A stretch of DNA of 64,000 bases from the NCBI RefSeq assembly GCF_030811455.1, contig NZ_JAUSQU010000001.1:186001-250000 (forward strand), written 5' to 3'. Both the position numbers and the translations under genes were made by a program. Shown piece by piece: positions 26,696 through 35,005 of this stretch. Under the pieces are notes generated by a model, which saw only the letters and a list, made by a program, of their open reading frames with translations, was not told where the DNA came from and made no database searches. Every line of letters begins with the position of its first letter. Position 1 is the first letter of the stretch. The DNA is from Streptosporangium lutulentum (GTDB lineage: Bacteria > Actinomycetota > Actinomycetes > Streptosporangiales > Streptosporangiaceae).

Positions 26696-27013
26696 CTAGC
26701 GCGGCAGTCTGGGATCGAGTTCCCGGGCGAAATACGCCGAGGCGGCCTTCAGGATCTCGTTCGCCCGCCGCAACTCGCGATTCTCACGCTCGAGTTCGGT
26801 GATCCGCTGGGCGTCAGAAGTCGATGTCCCCGGGCGCTTCCCGCCATCGACCTCGGCCTGGCGCACCCAGGTCCGTAGCGCCTCGCGGTGCACCCCGAGC
26901 TGGTCTGCGACCCGGGCCAGCACGCCCGCCCCCTCACCGGCCGCACGCAGCTCGAAAACCATACGGACAGCGCGTTCCCGCAGCTCAGGGGCATACTTCC
27001 TCGGTGGTGCCAT
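26696..27013 (-). CDS. IS3 OrfA (HTH protein)
   Basis: 105 aa. The N-terminal HTH (KYAPELRERAVRMVFELR ... VADQLGVHREALRTWVRQ) binds the IS ends, and the leucine-rich coiled coil (ITELERENRELRRANEILKAASAYFARELDPRLPR) mediates multimerisation. Its TAG stop coincides with the CTAG duplicated by IS1380, so the protein itself is intact while the frameshift fusion to OrfB is lost. Confidence 0.9.
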   Translation of the reverse strand: MAPPRKYAPELRERAVRMVFELRAAGEGAGVLARVADQLGVHREALRTWVRQAEVDGGKRPGTSTSDAQRITELERENRELRRANEILKAASAYFARELDPRLPR

Positions 27014-27225
27014 AACTCCTCACCCTTCCAGGTATCGGAGCCTCCAACTAACTCGGGGTGGCCCACCTGGACAGCTCAGCGCATTGCTGCCGTGCGGACT
27101 CCTCGGCCCGCTGTCCGTGGCCATGTAAAAGTCCCCACAGGTGGCCAGTTCGAGGTCACCACTGATGGCCGATTTAGGTCCCCGCTTCTCGTTCGCGTGT
27201 CGTCGGGAGGTGTGTGCCCTGAGCG

Positions 27226-28770
27226 GTGATCGTGACGGTGTCAGCCAGTCACGAGATCACCGCTCAGGGGGTCTGTTCGGCCATGAAATCTTCGGGGGAA
27301 GTCATGGACATCATCGCCGCCTACCGCGAGGTAGGCACCTATCGCGGGGCCGCGCAGATATGCGGCACCACGCACAAGACCGTCAAACGCATCATCGAGC
27401 GGTCCCTGGCCGACAACAAGCCGACCGGCCGCAAACGCCGTGAGCACAACTTCGACGCGGTCGCCGAGCTGGTGGCCGAGAAGGTGCAGTCCACCGCGGG
27501 GAAGATCTCGGCCAAGCGGCTGCTGCCGCTGGCCCGGGCCGCCGGCTATACCGGGTCGGCGCGTAACCTCCGGCGTCTGGTCGCTTCAGCGAAGAAGACC
27601 TGGCGGCGCGATCACCATCGCGGGCGGCGTCCGGCGATCTGGACACCGGGCGAGATGCTGGTCATCGACTGGGGTGACGCCGGCGGTGGGCTGCACGTGT
27701 TCTGCGCGGTGCTGGCCTGGTCCAGGATCCGGTTCGTGCGGTTCGCCGACAACGAGCGCGCCCAGACCACCTTGGCCATGCTGGCCGAATGCTTCGAAGA
27801 ACTCGGCGGAGTGCCGAAGGCAGTACTGGCTGATCGGATGGGCTGCCTGAAGGGCGGCGTGGTGGCCAACAAGGTCATCCCGACCGCCGACTACGTTCGT
27901 TTGGCGACGCACTACGGTTTTCGGCCGGATTGGTGTGAGGCCGCCGATCCCGAATCGAAGGGGATCGTGGAGAACCTGGTCGGCTATGCCAAGCGTGACC
28001 TGGTCGCCCCGCACGCCCCGTTCGACGATCTGACGGTTGCCAACGTCGCGGCGCGGCAGTGGTGCGCCGAGGTCAACGCCGTGCCGCACTCGGAGATCTG
28101 CGCGATCCCGGTCGAGCGACTGGCCGCTGAGCGCGAGTTGCTGAGCGCGCTGCCGTCGCTGCGGCCGGCGATCGGCAAGGTGTCGGCCACCCGCAAGGTC
28201 GACAAGCTCTCATGCGTGCGGTTCGGCTCGGCCCGCTACTCGGTGCCGACCCGGCTGATCGGCGCCGCCGTCGCCGTCGTGGAGGCCGACGGGCGGCTGC
28301 TGGTCTCGGACCTGGCCACCGGTGAGATCATCGCTGATCACGCCCCGGTCGCTCCTGGGGAAGCAGCCGTCGCCGATGAGCACTACGGCGGTCCCCGACC
28401 TACGCCGCGCCGGGCCGCCCGACCCAAAACCGAGGTGGAGAAGACCTTCCTGGGGCTTGGCCCGGTCGCGGAGACGTTCTTGGCCGCCTCGGCCGCCTCC
28501 GGCAACACCCGCCTGGCCGCCGATCTGGAGGAGCTGGCCGCGCTGCGTGCCGCGCACGGCGAGGCCGCCCTGCTGTCGGCGCTGGAGCGAGCGATCGCTT
28601 TTCGCCGCTGGCGGGCCGAGGACGTGCGCTCGATCCTGGCCGCCGGAGCCGGAACCGCGCAGCCCTGTCCGGCTGGAGACGCTCTCGTTCTGGAGTTGCC
28701 GCAGGTGCCGACCCGGCCGCTGTCGGCCTACACCCTCGACAAGCTCAACCAGATCGGGCAGGTGTCATGA
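27226..28770 (+). CDS. istA: IS21 transposase IstA (second type)
   Basis: 514 aa. The N-terminal HTH EVMDIIAAYREVGTYRGAAQICGTTHKTVKRIIERS is followed by the rve core (MLVIDWGDAGGGLHVFCAVLAWSRIRFVRF; VPKAVLADRMGCLKGG; ADPESKGIVENLVGYAKRDL, giving Asp, Asp and Glu). The IstA C-terminal domain has ARYSVPTRLIGAAVAVVEADGRLLV. An alternative start at the ATG 27304 (MDIIAAYREVG) is possible. The stop overlaps the istB start by four bases. Confidence 0.92.
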   Translation: MIVTVSASHEITAQGVCSAMKSSGEVMDIIAAYREVGTYRGAAQICGTTHKTVKRIIERSLADNKPTGRKRREHNFDAVAELVAEKVQSTAGKISAKRLLPLARAAGYTGSARNLRRLVASAKKTWRRDHHRGRRPAIWTPGEMLVIDWGDAGGGLHVFCAVLAWSRIRFVRFADNERAQTTLAMLAECFEELGGVPKAVLADRMGCLKGGVVANKVIPTADYVRLATHYGFRPDWCEAADPESKGIVENLVGYAKRDLVAPHAPFDDLTVANVAARQWCAEVNAVPHSEICAIPVERLAAERELLSALPSLRPAIGKVSATRKVDKLSCVRFGSARYSVPTRLIGAAVAVVEADGRLLVSDLATGEIIADHAPVAPGEAAVADEHYGGPRPTPRRAARPKTEVEKTFLGLGPVAETFLAASAASGNTRLAADLEELAALRAAHGEAALLSALERAIAFRRWRAEDVRSILAAGAGTAQPCPAGDALVLELPQVPTRPLSAYTLDKLNQIGQVS

Positions 28771-29546
28771 GCGCATCCGCTATTCCGCCGCTGGCCGCCG
28801 ATCTCGACGGCGGGCTGCGCCGCCTGAAGCTGTCGACGATCCGGCGTCTGGCACCGGAGCTGCTCCTGACCGCCCGCACCCAGCGGTGGAACCCCGAGGA
28901 GTTCCTGCGCACGCTCATCGATGCCGAGCTGGCCGCTCGGGACGCCTCCAACGCCCGGATGAGGATGAAGGCCGCCGCGTTCCCGGTCATCAAGACGATC
29001 GAGGAGTTCGACGTCGCCGCCTCCTCGATCCCCCGGGCGACGTTCGACTACCTGGCCTCGCTGGAGTGGATCCGCGCGGCCGAGAACTACTGCGCGGTCG
29101 GGCCGGCCGGCACCGGCAAGTCCCACAGCCTCATCGCGTTCGGCGTCGCCGCCGTCCAGGCCGGTTACAAGGTTCGTTACTTCACCGCTGCTGAGCTGGT
29201 CGAGACGCTCTACCGAGGTCTGGCCGACAACTCCGTCGGCCGCGTGATCGAGAGCCTGCTGCGCGCCGATCTGGTCGTCATCGACGAGGTGGGGTTCGCC
29301 CCGCTGGATGACACCGGCACCCAGTTGCTGTTTCGGTTCGTTGCCGCCGCCTACGAGCGCCGCGCGCTCGGGATCGGCTCGCACTGGCCCTTCGACCAAT
29401 GGGGGCGATTCCTGCCCGAGCACACTACCGCCGTCAGCCTGCTGGATCGGCTCTTGCACCACAGCATCGTCGTGGTCACCGAAGGCGAGTCCTTCCGCAT
29501 GCGACAGGCCCGAACCCGAGGCCCAGGACGACTCACCAAGAAGTAG
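28767..29546 (+). CDS. istB: IS21 helper ATPase IstB (second type)
   Basis: 259 aa AAA+ ATPase. Walker A is VGPAGTGKSHSLIAFG and Walker B is LLRADLVVIDEVGFAPLDDTGTQLLFRFVAAAYERRALGIGSHW. It overlaps istA by ATGA and appears complete, with the C-terminal RLLHHSIVVVTEGESFRMRQA typical of the family. Confidence 0.93.
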   Translation: MSASAIPPLAADLDGGLRRLKLSTIRRLAPELLLTARTQRWNPEEFLRTLIDAELAARDASNARMRMKAAAFPVIKTIEEFDVAASSIPRATFDYLASLEWIRAAENYCAVGPAGTGKSHSLIAFGVAAVQAGYKVRYFTAAELVETLYRGLADNSVGRVIESLLRADLVVIDEVGFAPLDDTGTQLLFRFVAAAYERRALGIGSHWPFDQWGRFLPEHTTAVSLLDRLLHHSIVVVTEGESFRMRQARTRGPGRLTKK

Positions 29547-29753
29547 TCAACTACGAAGAGCCGGGGACTTTTTCTTGGCCACCAGCGGCGACACGCACTT
29601 GGCCATTGACACCCGCTCCAGCTTTGTCAGCAGCGACGTCACCATCGCCTCCCTCGCAGCAGTCCGCAAACCACCGCCATCACTCAACGCATAGCTGCAA
29701 CTCCAAAATGTAGGCGGCGATGGCATCGCTGACCCCCAAGACTGCAAGATTCC

Positions 29754-30896
29754 TTACTGAACCAGCTCGTATATCAGCGAAGTCCTCCTGTCACTGCGCT
29801 GGTGGCCGGCGAGATCGTGGCGCTCGGTATGGACCCAGAGCCGCGTCGTGCCCGGCGCTGGGGCGATGTCGATGATGCGGTCAGCCGGACTGCCCCCCGG
29901 GAAGGTCGATTTGGTCCATCTGCCGTCGCGAAGGTTGAGCACATAGGGTGCGCCGGAGGCGGGGTTGGCGGCGATCCACAGACCGCTCGCTGGGTCGATG
30001 CGCACGGCGGTCAAAGCTGTCTGCACTACGTTCAGGTCCACCTGCCTCCATCGGGTGCGGTCCCAATGCAGCACGGCAGGGCTGCCACCGTCCGCCCAGG
30101 CGGGACCGACCGCCCACGCCTGGCCATCCTGCTGTGCCACCAGGCTCATCTGCTCAAGGTAGCGCCGCCCGCGACACGATGGCCGAGCCAACTCCACCAT
30201 GCACGGGTGATCGACCTTCTGCCAGCCTGCGGCGTTCCAGTGCAACATGATGGCCACCTCATTGCTCATCTGCGTGTCGCTCACCACCCACACGTCATCC
30301 GGACCCGTAGCGGCGACCGCGGCCAAAGAACGCACCGGCAGCGTGCTCTGACGCCATACCTTCCCGCTGTGATGCAGCACCGTCGAATCCTCGCCGTCGG
30401 GGTCCACGGAGGTAACGAACCACGCATTGTCTCGGGAGTCCGCGGCGATATCGATCACCGGGTTCCAGGTTGCGCTTCGGGACCGTTGTCGCGTCCAGCT
30501 TCCATGAGATAACCGCCACAGATCCTCTGTGTTGTCGTCCACATGTTGCACGGTCGCGACCGCCCAGATCGTCTCGCCGGATGGCGAGCCGCCGACTTCG
30601 AGCTGCGAGGCCTTGCCGAACTGTTTGGGCAGCCCAGCACGCTTCCAGGAAACCCCATCTCAGCGCAGCATCGACCAGGCACGCCGCCGGCTCTCCGCGG
30701 CGAACAGCAATGCCCCGCCGCCCGCCGCCGGGACCAACCGTAAACCGTCTTGGGCGGTGTATCTCACCGCCCAGCGCGACGCCGACTCGACGGCGTCATC
30801 AGCCGTCCGTCCAGAACCGCTCAGGGCCGTATCGGCGGCCAGCACACACACGCTGGCAAGGACCAGGACAGCGAGCACACTCGGAGTCTTGCGCAT
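29754..30896 (-). pseudogene. Secreted beta-propeller-like protein with an in-frame TGA
   Basis: One frame runs from ATG 30896 to 29754 and is broken only by TGA at 30660-30662. Before the stop lie a signal peptide (MRKTPSVLAVLVLASVCVLA) and about 75 residues. After it, DGVSWKRAGLPKQFGKAS continues in the same frame through repeated blocks such as WAVATVQHVDDNTEDLWRLSHGSW, VWVVSDTQMSNEVAIMLHWNAAGW and AWAVGPAWADGGSPAVLHWDRTRW. These W-x-V ... W repeats suggest a beta-propeller. A CGA-to-TGA change would explain the stop. The downstream part could be made separately from an internal ATG, but I see no support for this. Confidence 0.65.
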
Positions 30897-30911
30897 CCGA
30901 CTAAGGATCAC

Positions 30912-31280
30912 ACAACGTGCGCAGGCATCGGTGATGCCGCATCACGTCGTCGCTCTGGAGCGCCGCACCTAGGTCCGGCGGCATAATTGCCTGAACCTGG
31001 CCATACGAATCGACCTGTACACCGACACCACGCGGGAAACGATCACATCGTCGCTGGGAAGCGATCACCAACAGGCCCATGCTCGCCCAGCTCACATCTA
31101 CTCGTGAACACCCCACCAGGACGAGAAGCCTGGTTCCAGATCATGGAACCGAGCCTTCTTACTGTTCAGGGTCCATGTGGCAGTTCGGCAAGCTGCCTGA
31201 TTGTGCATGGGGCAGTAGATCCTGCGGTGTGTCGGCCGCCGGGAGATGTGCGGATCTTTGCGAGGAGAACTCAGGGCCGG
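30912..31280. other. Gene-free gap
   Basis: Short open frames exist on both strands, but none has a plausible start, ribosome site or recognisable sequence. I see no RNA gene or strong hairpin. Confidence 0.4.
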
Positions 31281-32363
31281 TCAGGGGTGTCGCAGGTCGT
31301 ATGCGATGCGGGCGACGACGTTGCTCAGCACGCGCATGCGCATGCGCTCTGTTCTGGTCGTGCAAAAGTTCCCGGCCCGCTCGGCAGTGGAGCGGGCCGC
31401 GTCGACGGGAGAAGGGTCCAGAGCCTGCTCCAGGAGGACGAGCGCGGCGCCCCTCCGCCACAGCGGCATCGCCTCGTCGCCCGCGCCTGACGTGGAGCGC
31501 GCCCACAGCCGCTCGGCCTGCCGGTCGGTCTCGGCACATAGCCGGGCCAGCCGCGACCGCAGTGCCTCGCGTTCGCCGGGCGAGCGCTCGCCGTGCTCCA
31601 GCACCCGCAGTGTCTTCTCACCAAGTGAATCCTCCAGGTCGATCGCGGCGACGGCGAAAGAGACGGCCAGCTTGGTGATGTCGAGCAGTACGGCCGGCGA
31701 GGGGTTTGCGAGAATTCGCGCCATCTCCGGCTCGTCCAGGAAAGGCGCGCGCGGATTCAGAAGGGCGGCAGGCACGAGGGGGTCGGGCAGCGGGTCGGTG
31801 ACCAGGATCGTGAACTGATCAGAACGCAGCCACCGCGGAGTCAGGCGCTGCCCGCTGATCGCTTCACCCAGGGCCAAGATCCGAGCCTTGCGCGCCTGCG
31901 CCGGCAAGCCGTCATGCAGACCGACCTGTTGTAGCAGTTCATCCAGGGCGGCCGGATCACTGCCCGAGCGCTGCCCGATGTCCGTCAGGTCGAAGGAGGT
32001 GACGATTTGGCCGTCGACGGCGTAGGCGACTTCGTTGTCCAGCTCTTCGTTCCAGAACACGCCGAAGGCACATCCGCCGACTGACAAGGGCTCCAGGACC
32101 GCAGATCGCACTCCCTGGAATCCGCTGGGTTCCATGGCGATCGTCCACTCGCCCATCGTGGTGAGCTCGACCAACTCCTCCCCGTGCTCATACTCCAGGT
32201 CCTCGAGTTCGTCGGGTGTGGCCCACAACCCCGTTTCCGGGACCGCGCCGAAGCGGCGGGCGACCTCCTCCAGGTCACTGTTCCGGCACCAGGTCAGGCA
32301 CACTTGGCCGCCGGGAAAACCGGCGTCGAGGAGTTCGGCGTATCGCGCGTGAATCGGATCCAT
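31281..32363 (-). CDS. DUF6461 family protein with C-terminal helical extension
   Basis: 360 aa, starting at an ATG preceded by AAAGGAGCG. The N-terminal half (about 1-160) is a DUF6461 domain: CLTWCRNSDLEEVARRFGA, GEWTIAMEPSGFQGVRSAVLEPLSVGGCAFGVFWN, EVAYAVDGQIVTSFDLTDIGQRSGSDPAALDELLQQVGL. The rest is mostly helical. A second DUF6461 gene lies 318 bases upstream on the same strand. The family has no established function; its small acidic globular domain resembles immunity-type proteins, but that is only an impression. It is cargo of region B. Confidence 0.75.
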   Translation of the reverse strand: MDPIHARYAELLDAGFPGGQVCLTWCRNSDLEEVARRFGAVPETGLWATPDELEDLEYEHGEELVELTTMGEWTIAMEPSGFQGVRSAVLEPLSVGGCAFGVFWNEELDNEVAYAVDGQIVTSFDLTDIGQRSGSDPAALDELLQQVGLHDGLPAQARKARILALGEAISGQRLTPRWLRSDQFTILVTDPLPDPLVPAALLNPRAPFLDEPEMARILANPSPAVLLDITKLAVSFAVAAIDLEDSLGEKTLRVLEHGERSPGEREALRSRLARLCAETDRQAERLWARSTSGAGDEAMPLWRRGAALVLLEQALDPSPVDAARSTAERAGNFCTTRTERMRMRVLSNVVARIAYDLRHP

Positions 32364-32449
32364 GGGGCGCTCCTTTGCGTGCGGTATGGAGGGAGGGCTG
32401 GCGACGTGGATGCAGCGAGCGCTCTACGCCCTCGCTGCGCTGAAGATCA

Positions 32450-32681
32450 TCACATACGTGGTAGGGCCTCCACCGGCGACCGGAACTGCAGCTTGAACAG
32501 GGCGAAGCCAACGATGTCCGCCGTGAAGTCCTCGTGGCTGAGGAGTTTGCGGTGGACCCTGAACTGCCACTCTTGGTCTCGGTGGCAGAGATCGAACTTC
32601 TCGAAGTAGTCGTAGTCTCCGGAGTATCAACTGATCGCGTAGATCTTTCCGGAGGTCAAGTAGAGGCTGCGGACCTGCCGA
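32450..32681 (-). pseudogene. Short broken gene remnant between the DUF6461 genes
   Basis: One frame directly after the DUF6461 stop reads DRQVRSLYLTSGKIYAIS, a TGA, then YSGDYDYFEKFDLCHRDQEW, QFRVHRKLLSHEDFTADIVG and FALFKLQFRSPVEALPRM, then stops. The regular charged/aromatic composition looks like real protein, but there is an in-frame stop and no start codon. I do not recognise the family. It could be a former third gene of the operon. Confidence 0.4.
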
Positions 32682-33296
32682 TCAGTCGTCCAGGGGTTCC
32701 TCGCCGGGGAAGCACAGCTCCAGCATCTCTGGGGAGAAGTGGAGACCGGTGATCCTGCTCGCCAGGGCGAACGACCTCTCTATCGGGAAGTCGATGCACG
32801 AGCCGTCCATGTCGATGTCGTAGTCGGGGTCCAGCCCGACCTCGCGCATCTCCTCGACGAAACGGTCCGGGTCGGTGCCCAATCGATCGTCCGGGAGTAC
32901 CGGGTCAAACTGGACGACCGGCTCGCCGTCGACGATGTAGGCGAAGGTGTCCGAGGCATAGTCATGGCGGCAGACCGACACGACCTCGGTTCCCTGTGAG
33001 ATCGGGATGTATATCGCGGGGTCGACGGCGAGCTGCCATCCTCCCGGTTCGACGACCAGGGTCCAGTCGCCGATCTTCGCGGTGCCGATGTAGTCGGCCG
33101 CGTCTTCCCCCATACTTTCCGCCGAGCGCTCGTCCGGTTCGTCGACCGCCACCGCCTCTTCCGCGGCGCTCCCGTCCACGCTGAATCGGCGAAGGACCTC
33201 CTCCGGAGCGAGACCCCGGACGAAGGACACACAGTAGATCTCATCCAATTCTTCGCAGTCGGAGAGCCAGCGAAATTCCCCCGGGCACTCTGTCAT
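32682..33296 (-). CDS. DUF6461 family protein
   Basis: 204 aa from ATG 33296 (MTECPGEFRWLSDCEELDEIY), chosen because AAAGGAGCG lies just upstream; an open frame continues upstream without a ribosome site. It shares with the 360-aa neighbour the pattern CVSFVRGLAPEEVLRRF, GDWTLVVEPGGWQLAVDPAIYIPISQGTEVVSVCRHD, FAYIVDGEPVVQFDPVLPDDRLGTDPDRFVEEMREVGLDPD. Domain paralogues side by side suggest local duplication. The protein is strongly acidic and its function is unknown. Confidence 0.78.
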   Translation of the reverse strand: MTECPGEFRWLSDCEELDEIYCVSFVRGLAPEEVLRRFSVDGSAAEEAVAVDEPDERSAESMGEDAADYIGTAKIGDWTLVVEPGGWQLAVDPAIYIPISQGTEVVSVCRHDYASDTFAYIVDGEPVVQFDPVLPDDRLGTDPDRFVEEMREVGLDPDYDIDMDGSCIDFPIERSFALASRITGLHFSPEMLELCFPGEEPLDD

Positions 33297-33414
33297 CGTC
33301 GCTCCTTTGATCATGTGAGCGGCATGATGGCAGTCGTCGCCGACAAAAGGGGTTCGGAGGTCCGATTGGTGAAGGAATGCCGGTGGACGACCTCGGCCCA
33401 GGGATGTCTTCTGG

Positions 33415-33499
33415 GTGACTATCTGGGTGACAACGACCACAGACGGGACCGGACAACGGTGGACGGTCGTGGACCGTACGCCCAGGTCAGAGGCGGTAT
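33415..33499 (+). repeat. AICE right-end sequence, copy 2
   Basis: GGTGACTATCTGGGTGACAA and, further on, GTGGACCGTACGCCCAGGTC match the element A right end (18709-18790), and an att copy follows at the same distance. This identifies the right terminus of element B. Confidence 0.75.
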
Positions 33500-33525
33500 T
33501 GTCCCTGGCTGCACCCCCGCTCTGA

Positions 33526-33589
33526 TCGCCTTACAAGCGAGATGTCACTGGTTCGAACCCAGTAGTGCCCACCAGCCAAAACGCCCCGT
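33526..33589 (+). repeat. att copy 3 (attR), tRNA-Val 3' end
   Basis: Its 64 bases match 11597-11660, including 15 bases beyond CCA. It is the outer right boundary of the array. The adjoining thioredoxin reductase gene is cut here. Reading across it on the minus strand gives VGTTGFEPVTSRL, a tRNA-antisense peptide and not a real C-terminus. Confidence 0.88.
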
Positions 33590-34623
33590 CTCCGATCGCA
33601 GCGCGCGCCCGCAGTTGCGTGCCGTCCCCGAGGATCACCGTCGGTCCGGACGTGCTTGAGAGGTCGAGTCCGATCGCATCGCACGGGGTGTAAAGCTGCG
33701 CACCGAACTTCTGTGCCTGGACGAGGGCGAGCTGCGTCAGGTCATCGCAGCTCACTCCGCGAGGGAAACCCAGATAGTTCTCGATCCTCGAGCTGGTTGC
33801 CGCCTGCCCGCCTGCGCCGGCCGCGTCGAACACCGCGGTCACGAGGCCCTCAGAGGCGGCGTACACCGCTGCGGCCAGCCCCGCGGGTCCGGCATCGCCC
33901 ACCACCAGGTCCACGTCGTGACCCGCGGCTTCATAGGTGAAGCCGACGGCCTCGGCGAGGTCGTGCGGCGTGGCGCGGCGCAGCACCCGTCCGGAGACGA
34001 CGGCCACCGGGAGGTCTGCTGTCGTCGATCCCGTAGGACGCCATGATGGTCTGACCCGCGATGGAGTCGGCATCGACGGCCGTGTGCGGGATCTGCAGTC
34101 GGGCGGCGAAGGTCCGCAGGGCCCGGTTCTCGGCGCAGTCGGAGACTCCGATGATCTCCAGGACGCTGCTTGCCGATTCGAGGAGCATCCGACGGCGTAT
34201 GGCGAAGGCGTCCACGAGCACGTCGGCGATGTCCACCTCCTCACCCAGCACCTCACGCAATCGGTCCGCACGGATGTGGACGACCAGACCGGATTCCCGG
34301 ACCCGGGCGGTGAGGAAGACGGTCTGTCCAGTGAGGATGCTCAGCTCACCGGTGAAGTCGCCTGCGCACCGCGAGTAGACGACTCGCTCGGGCTCGGTAG
34401 CCGTGGCGTCGCAGACCACGTCGATTGCCGCCGACTCGACGAGGAACAGGTCGTAGCTGCGGTCGCCGGTGCCGTAGAGCACCTGTCCCGCCTGGACCTC
34501 CTCTCGATCGCCGTACGCCGCCAGGCGACGGAACTGCTCCGCGCTCAAACCCGGCTCGCAGCCCTGCTCCCCGTGAACTCCGTCCCCCACCTTCGCGTCC
34601 AGCCCGCCGGTCGTCGCCATCAT
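33590..34623 (-). pseudogene. CNB-domain thioredoxin-reductase-like gene, frameshifted and truncated
   Basis: The 5' part encodes a cyclic-nucleotide-binding fold (FRRLAAYGDREEVQAGQVLYGTGDRSYDLFLVESAAIDV, FTGELSILTGQTVFLTARVRES). A frameshift near 34010-34020 follows. The second frame encodes the FAD-dependent reductase core (DLVVGDAGPAGLAAAVYAASEGLVTAVFDAAGAGGQAATSSRIENYLGFPRGV). It ends abruptly at GTQLRARAAI, where att copy 3 begins, so the CxxC and NADP-binding half is missing. Fused CNB-thioredoxin reductases are known in actinomycetes. This copy cannot be functional. Confidence 0.82.
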
Positions 34624-34950
34624 GGCTTCAGACCGTGATCATCGATCCAGGCGAGCGTGGCATCGGCGAGTTCGCGCCAGCCGTGGTCTAACGGAGCGCT
34701 ATGACCCCGGTCTTCGTACGGGGCCTCGGGCAGGTTCTGAACGACGTGTGCGTAGGAGTCGGTGACCGCGTCGACGCCGACATCGGGGAGTCGCCCGGGG
34801 GCGGCACGTGTCGCAGCGACGGTGCTTCCGTCGCCCGGCCAACCGGGCGCGAGAGTGCGGTTAGCCCCGCTTGTCGAAGACCTTTCGCCAGGGCCGCCAC
34901 GAGACGGAGTGGACCCACAGGCCATGGATGAAGACAATGGGCGTAGTCAT
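34620..34950 (-). pseudogene. Alpha/beta hydrolase remnant
   Basis: ATG 34950 opens MTTPIVFIHGLWVHSVSWRPWRKVFDKRG, a good alpha/beta-hydrolase N-terminus with the HG oxyanion motif, then a stop. A second frame continues the alignment (RTLAPGWPGDGSTVAATRAAPGRLPDVGVDAVTDSYAHVV) and jumps directly to the C-terminal YEDRGHSAPLDHGWRELADATLAWIDDHGLKP. The nucleophile elbow and lid are deleted. It overlaps the CNB-reductase start, so the two formerly formed an operon. Confidence 0.72.
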
Positions 34951-35005
34951 TGGTTTCGATCTCGCTCACTGGGTGGGACGCGGCTCGGGACCGGCCCCGC
35001 CGCAC

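Larger units (their letters stand above)
24100..27065 (-). mobile_element. IS3-family element split by an IS1380
   Basis: The left end starts TGGGCCGCCCCG (24100) and the right end finishes CGGGGTGGCCCA (27065). These inverted repeats continue with AGTTGGAGGCT. CCT flanks both ends (24097-24099, 27066-27068), the 3-bp duplication typical of IS3. OrfA and orfB are separated by IS1380. Confidence 0.87.
27124..29629 (+). mobile_element. Second IS21-family element
   Basis: It contains an intact istA-istB pair. The ends carry related inverted multi-boxes: GGTGGCCAG and TGATGGCCGATTTAGGTCCCC on the left, and (reverse complement) ATGGCCAAG and GGTGGCCAAGAAAAAGTCCCC on the right. I place the borders at TGTAAAAGTCCCC (27124) and GCTTTGTCA (29629); no target duplication is obvious, so the borders are approximate. 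It is unlike the IS21 at 19111. Confidence 0.65.

Noticed and set aside
33526..33574. Third tRNA-Val gene
   Set aside because: Same reason: only the 3' segment is repeated, so it is an attachment-site copy.
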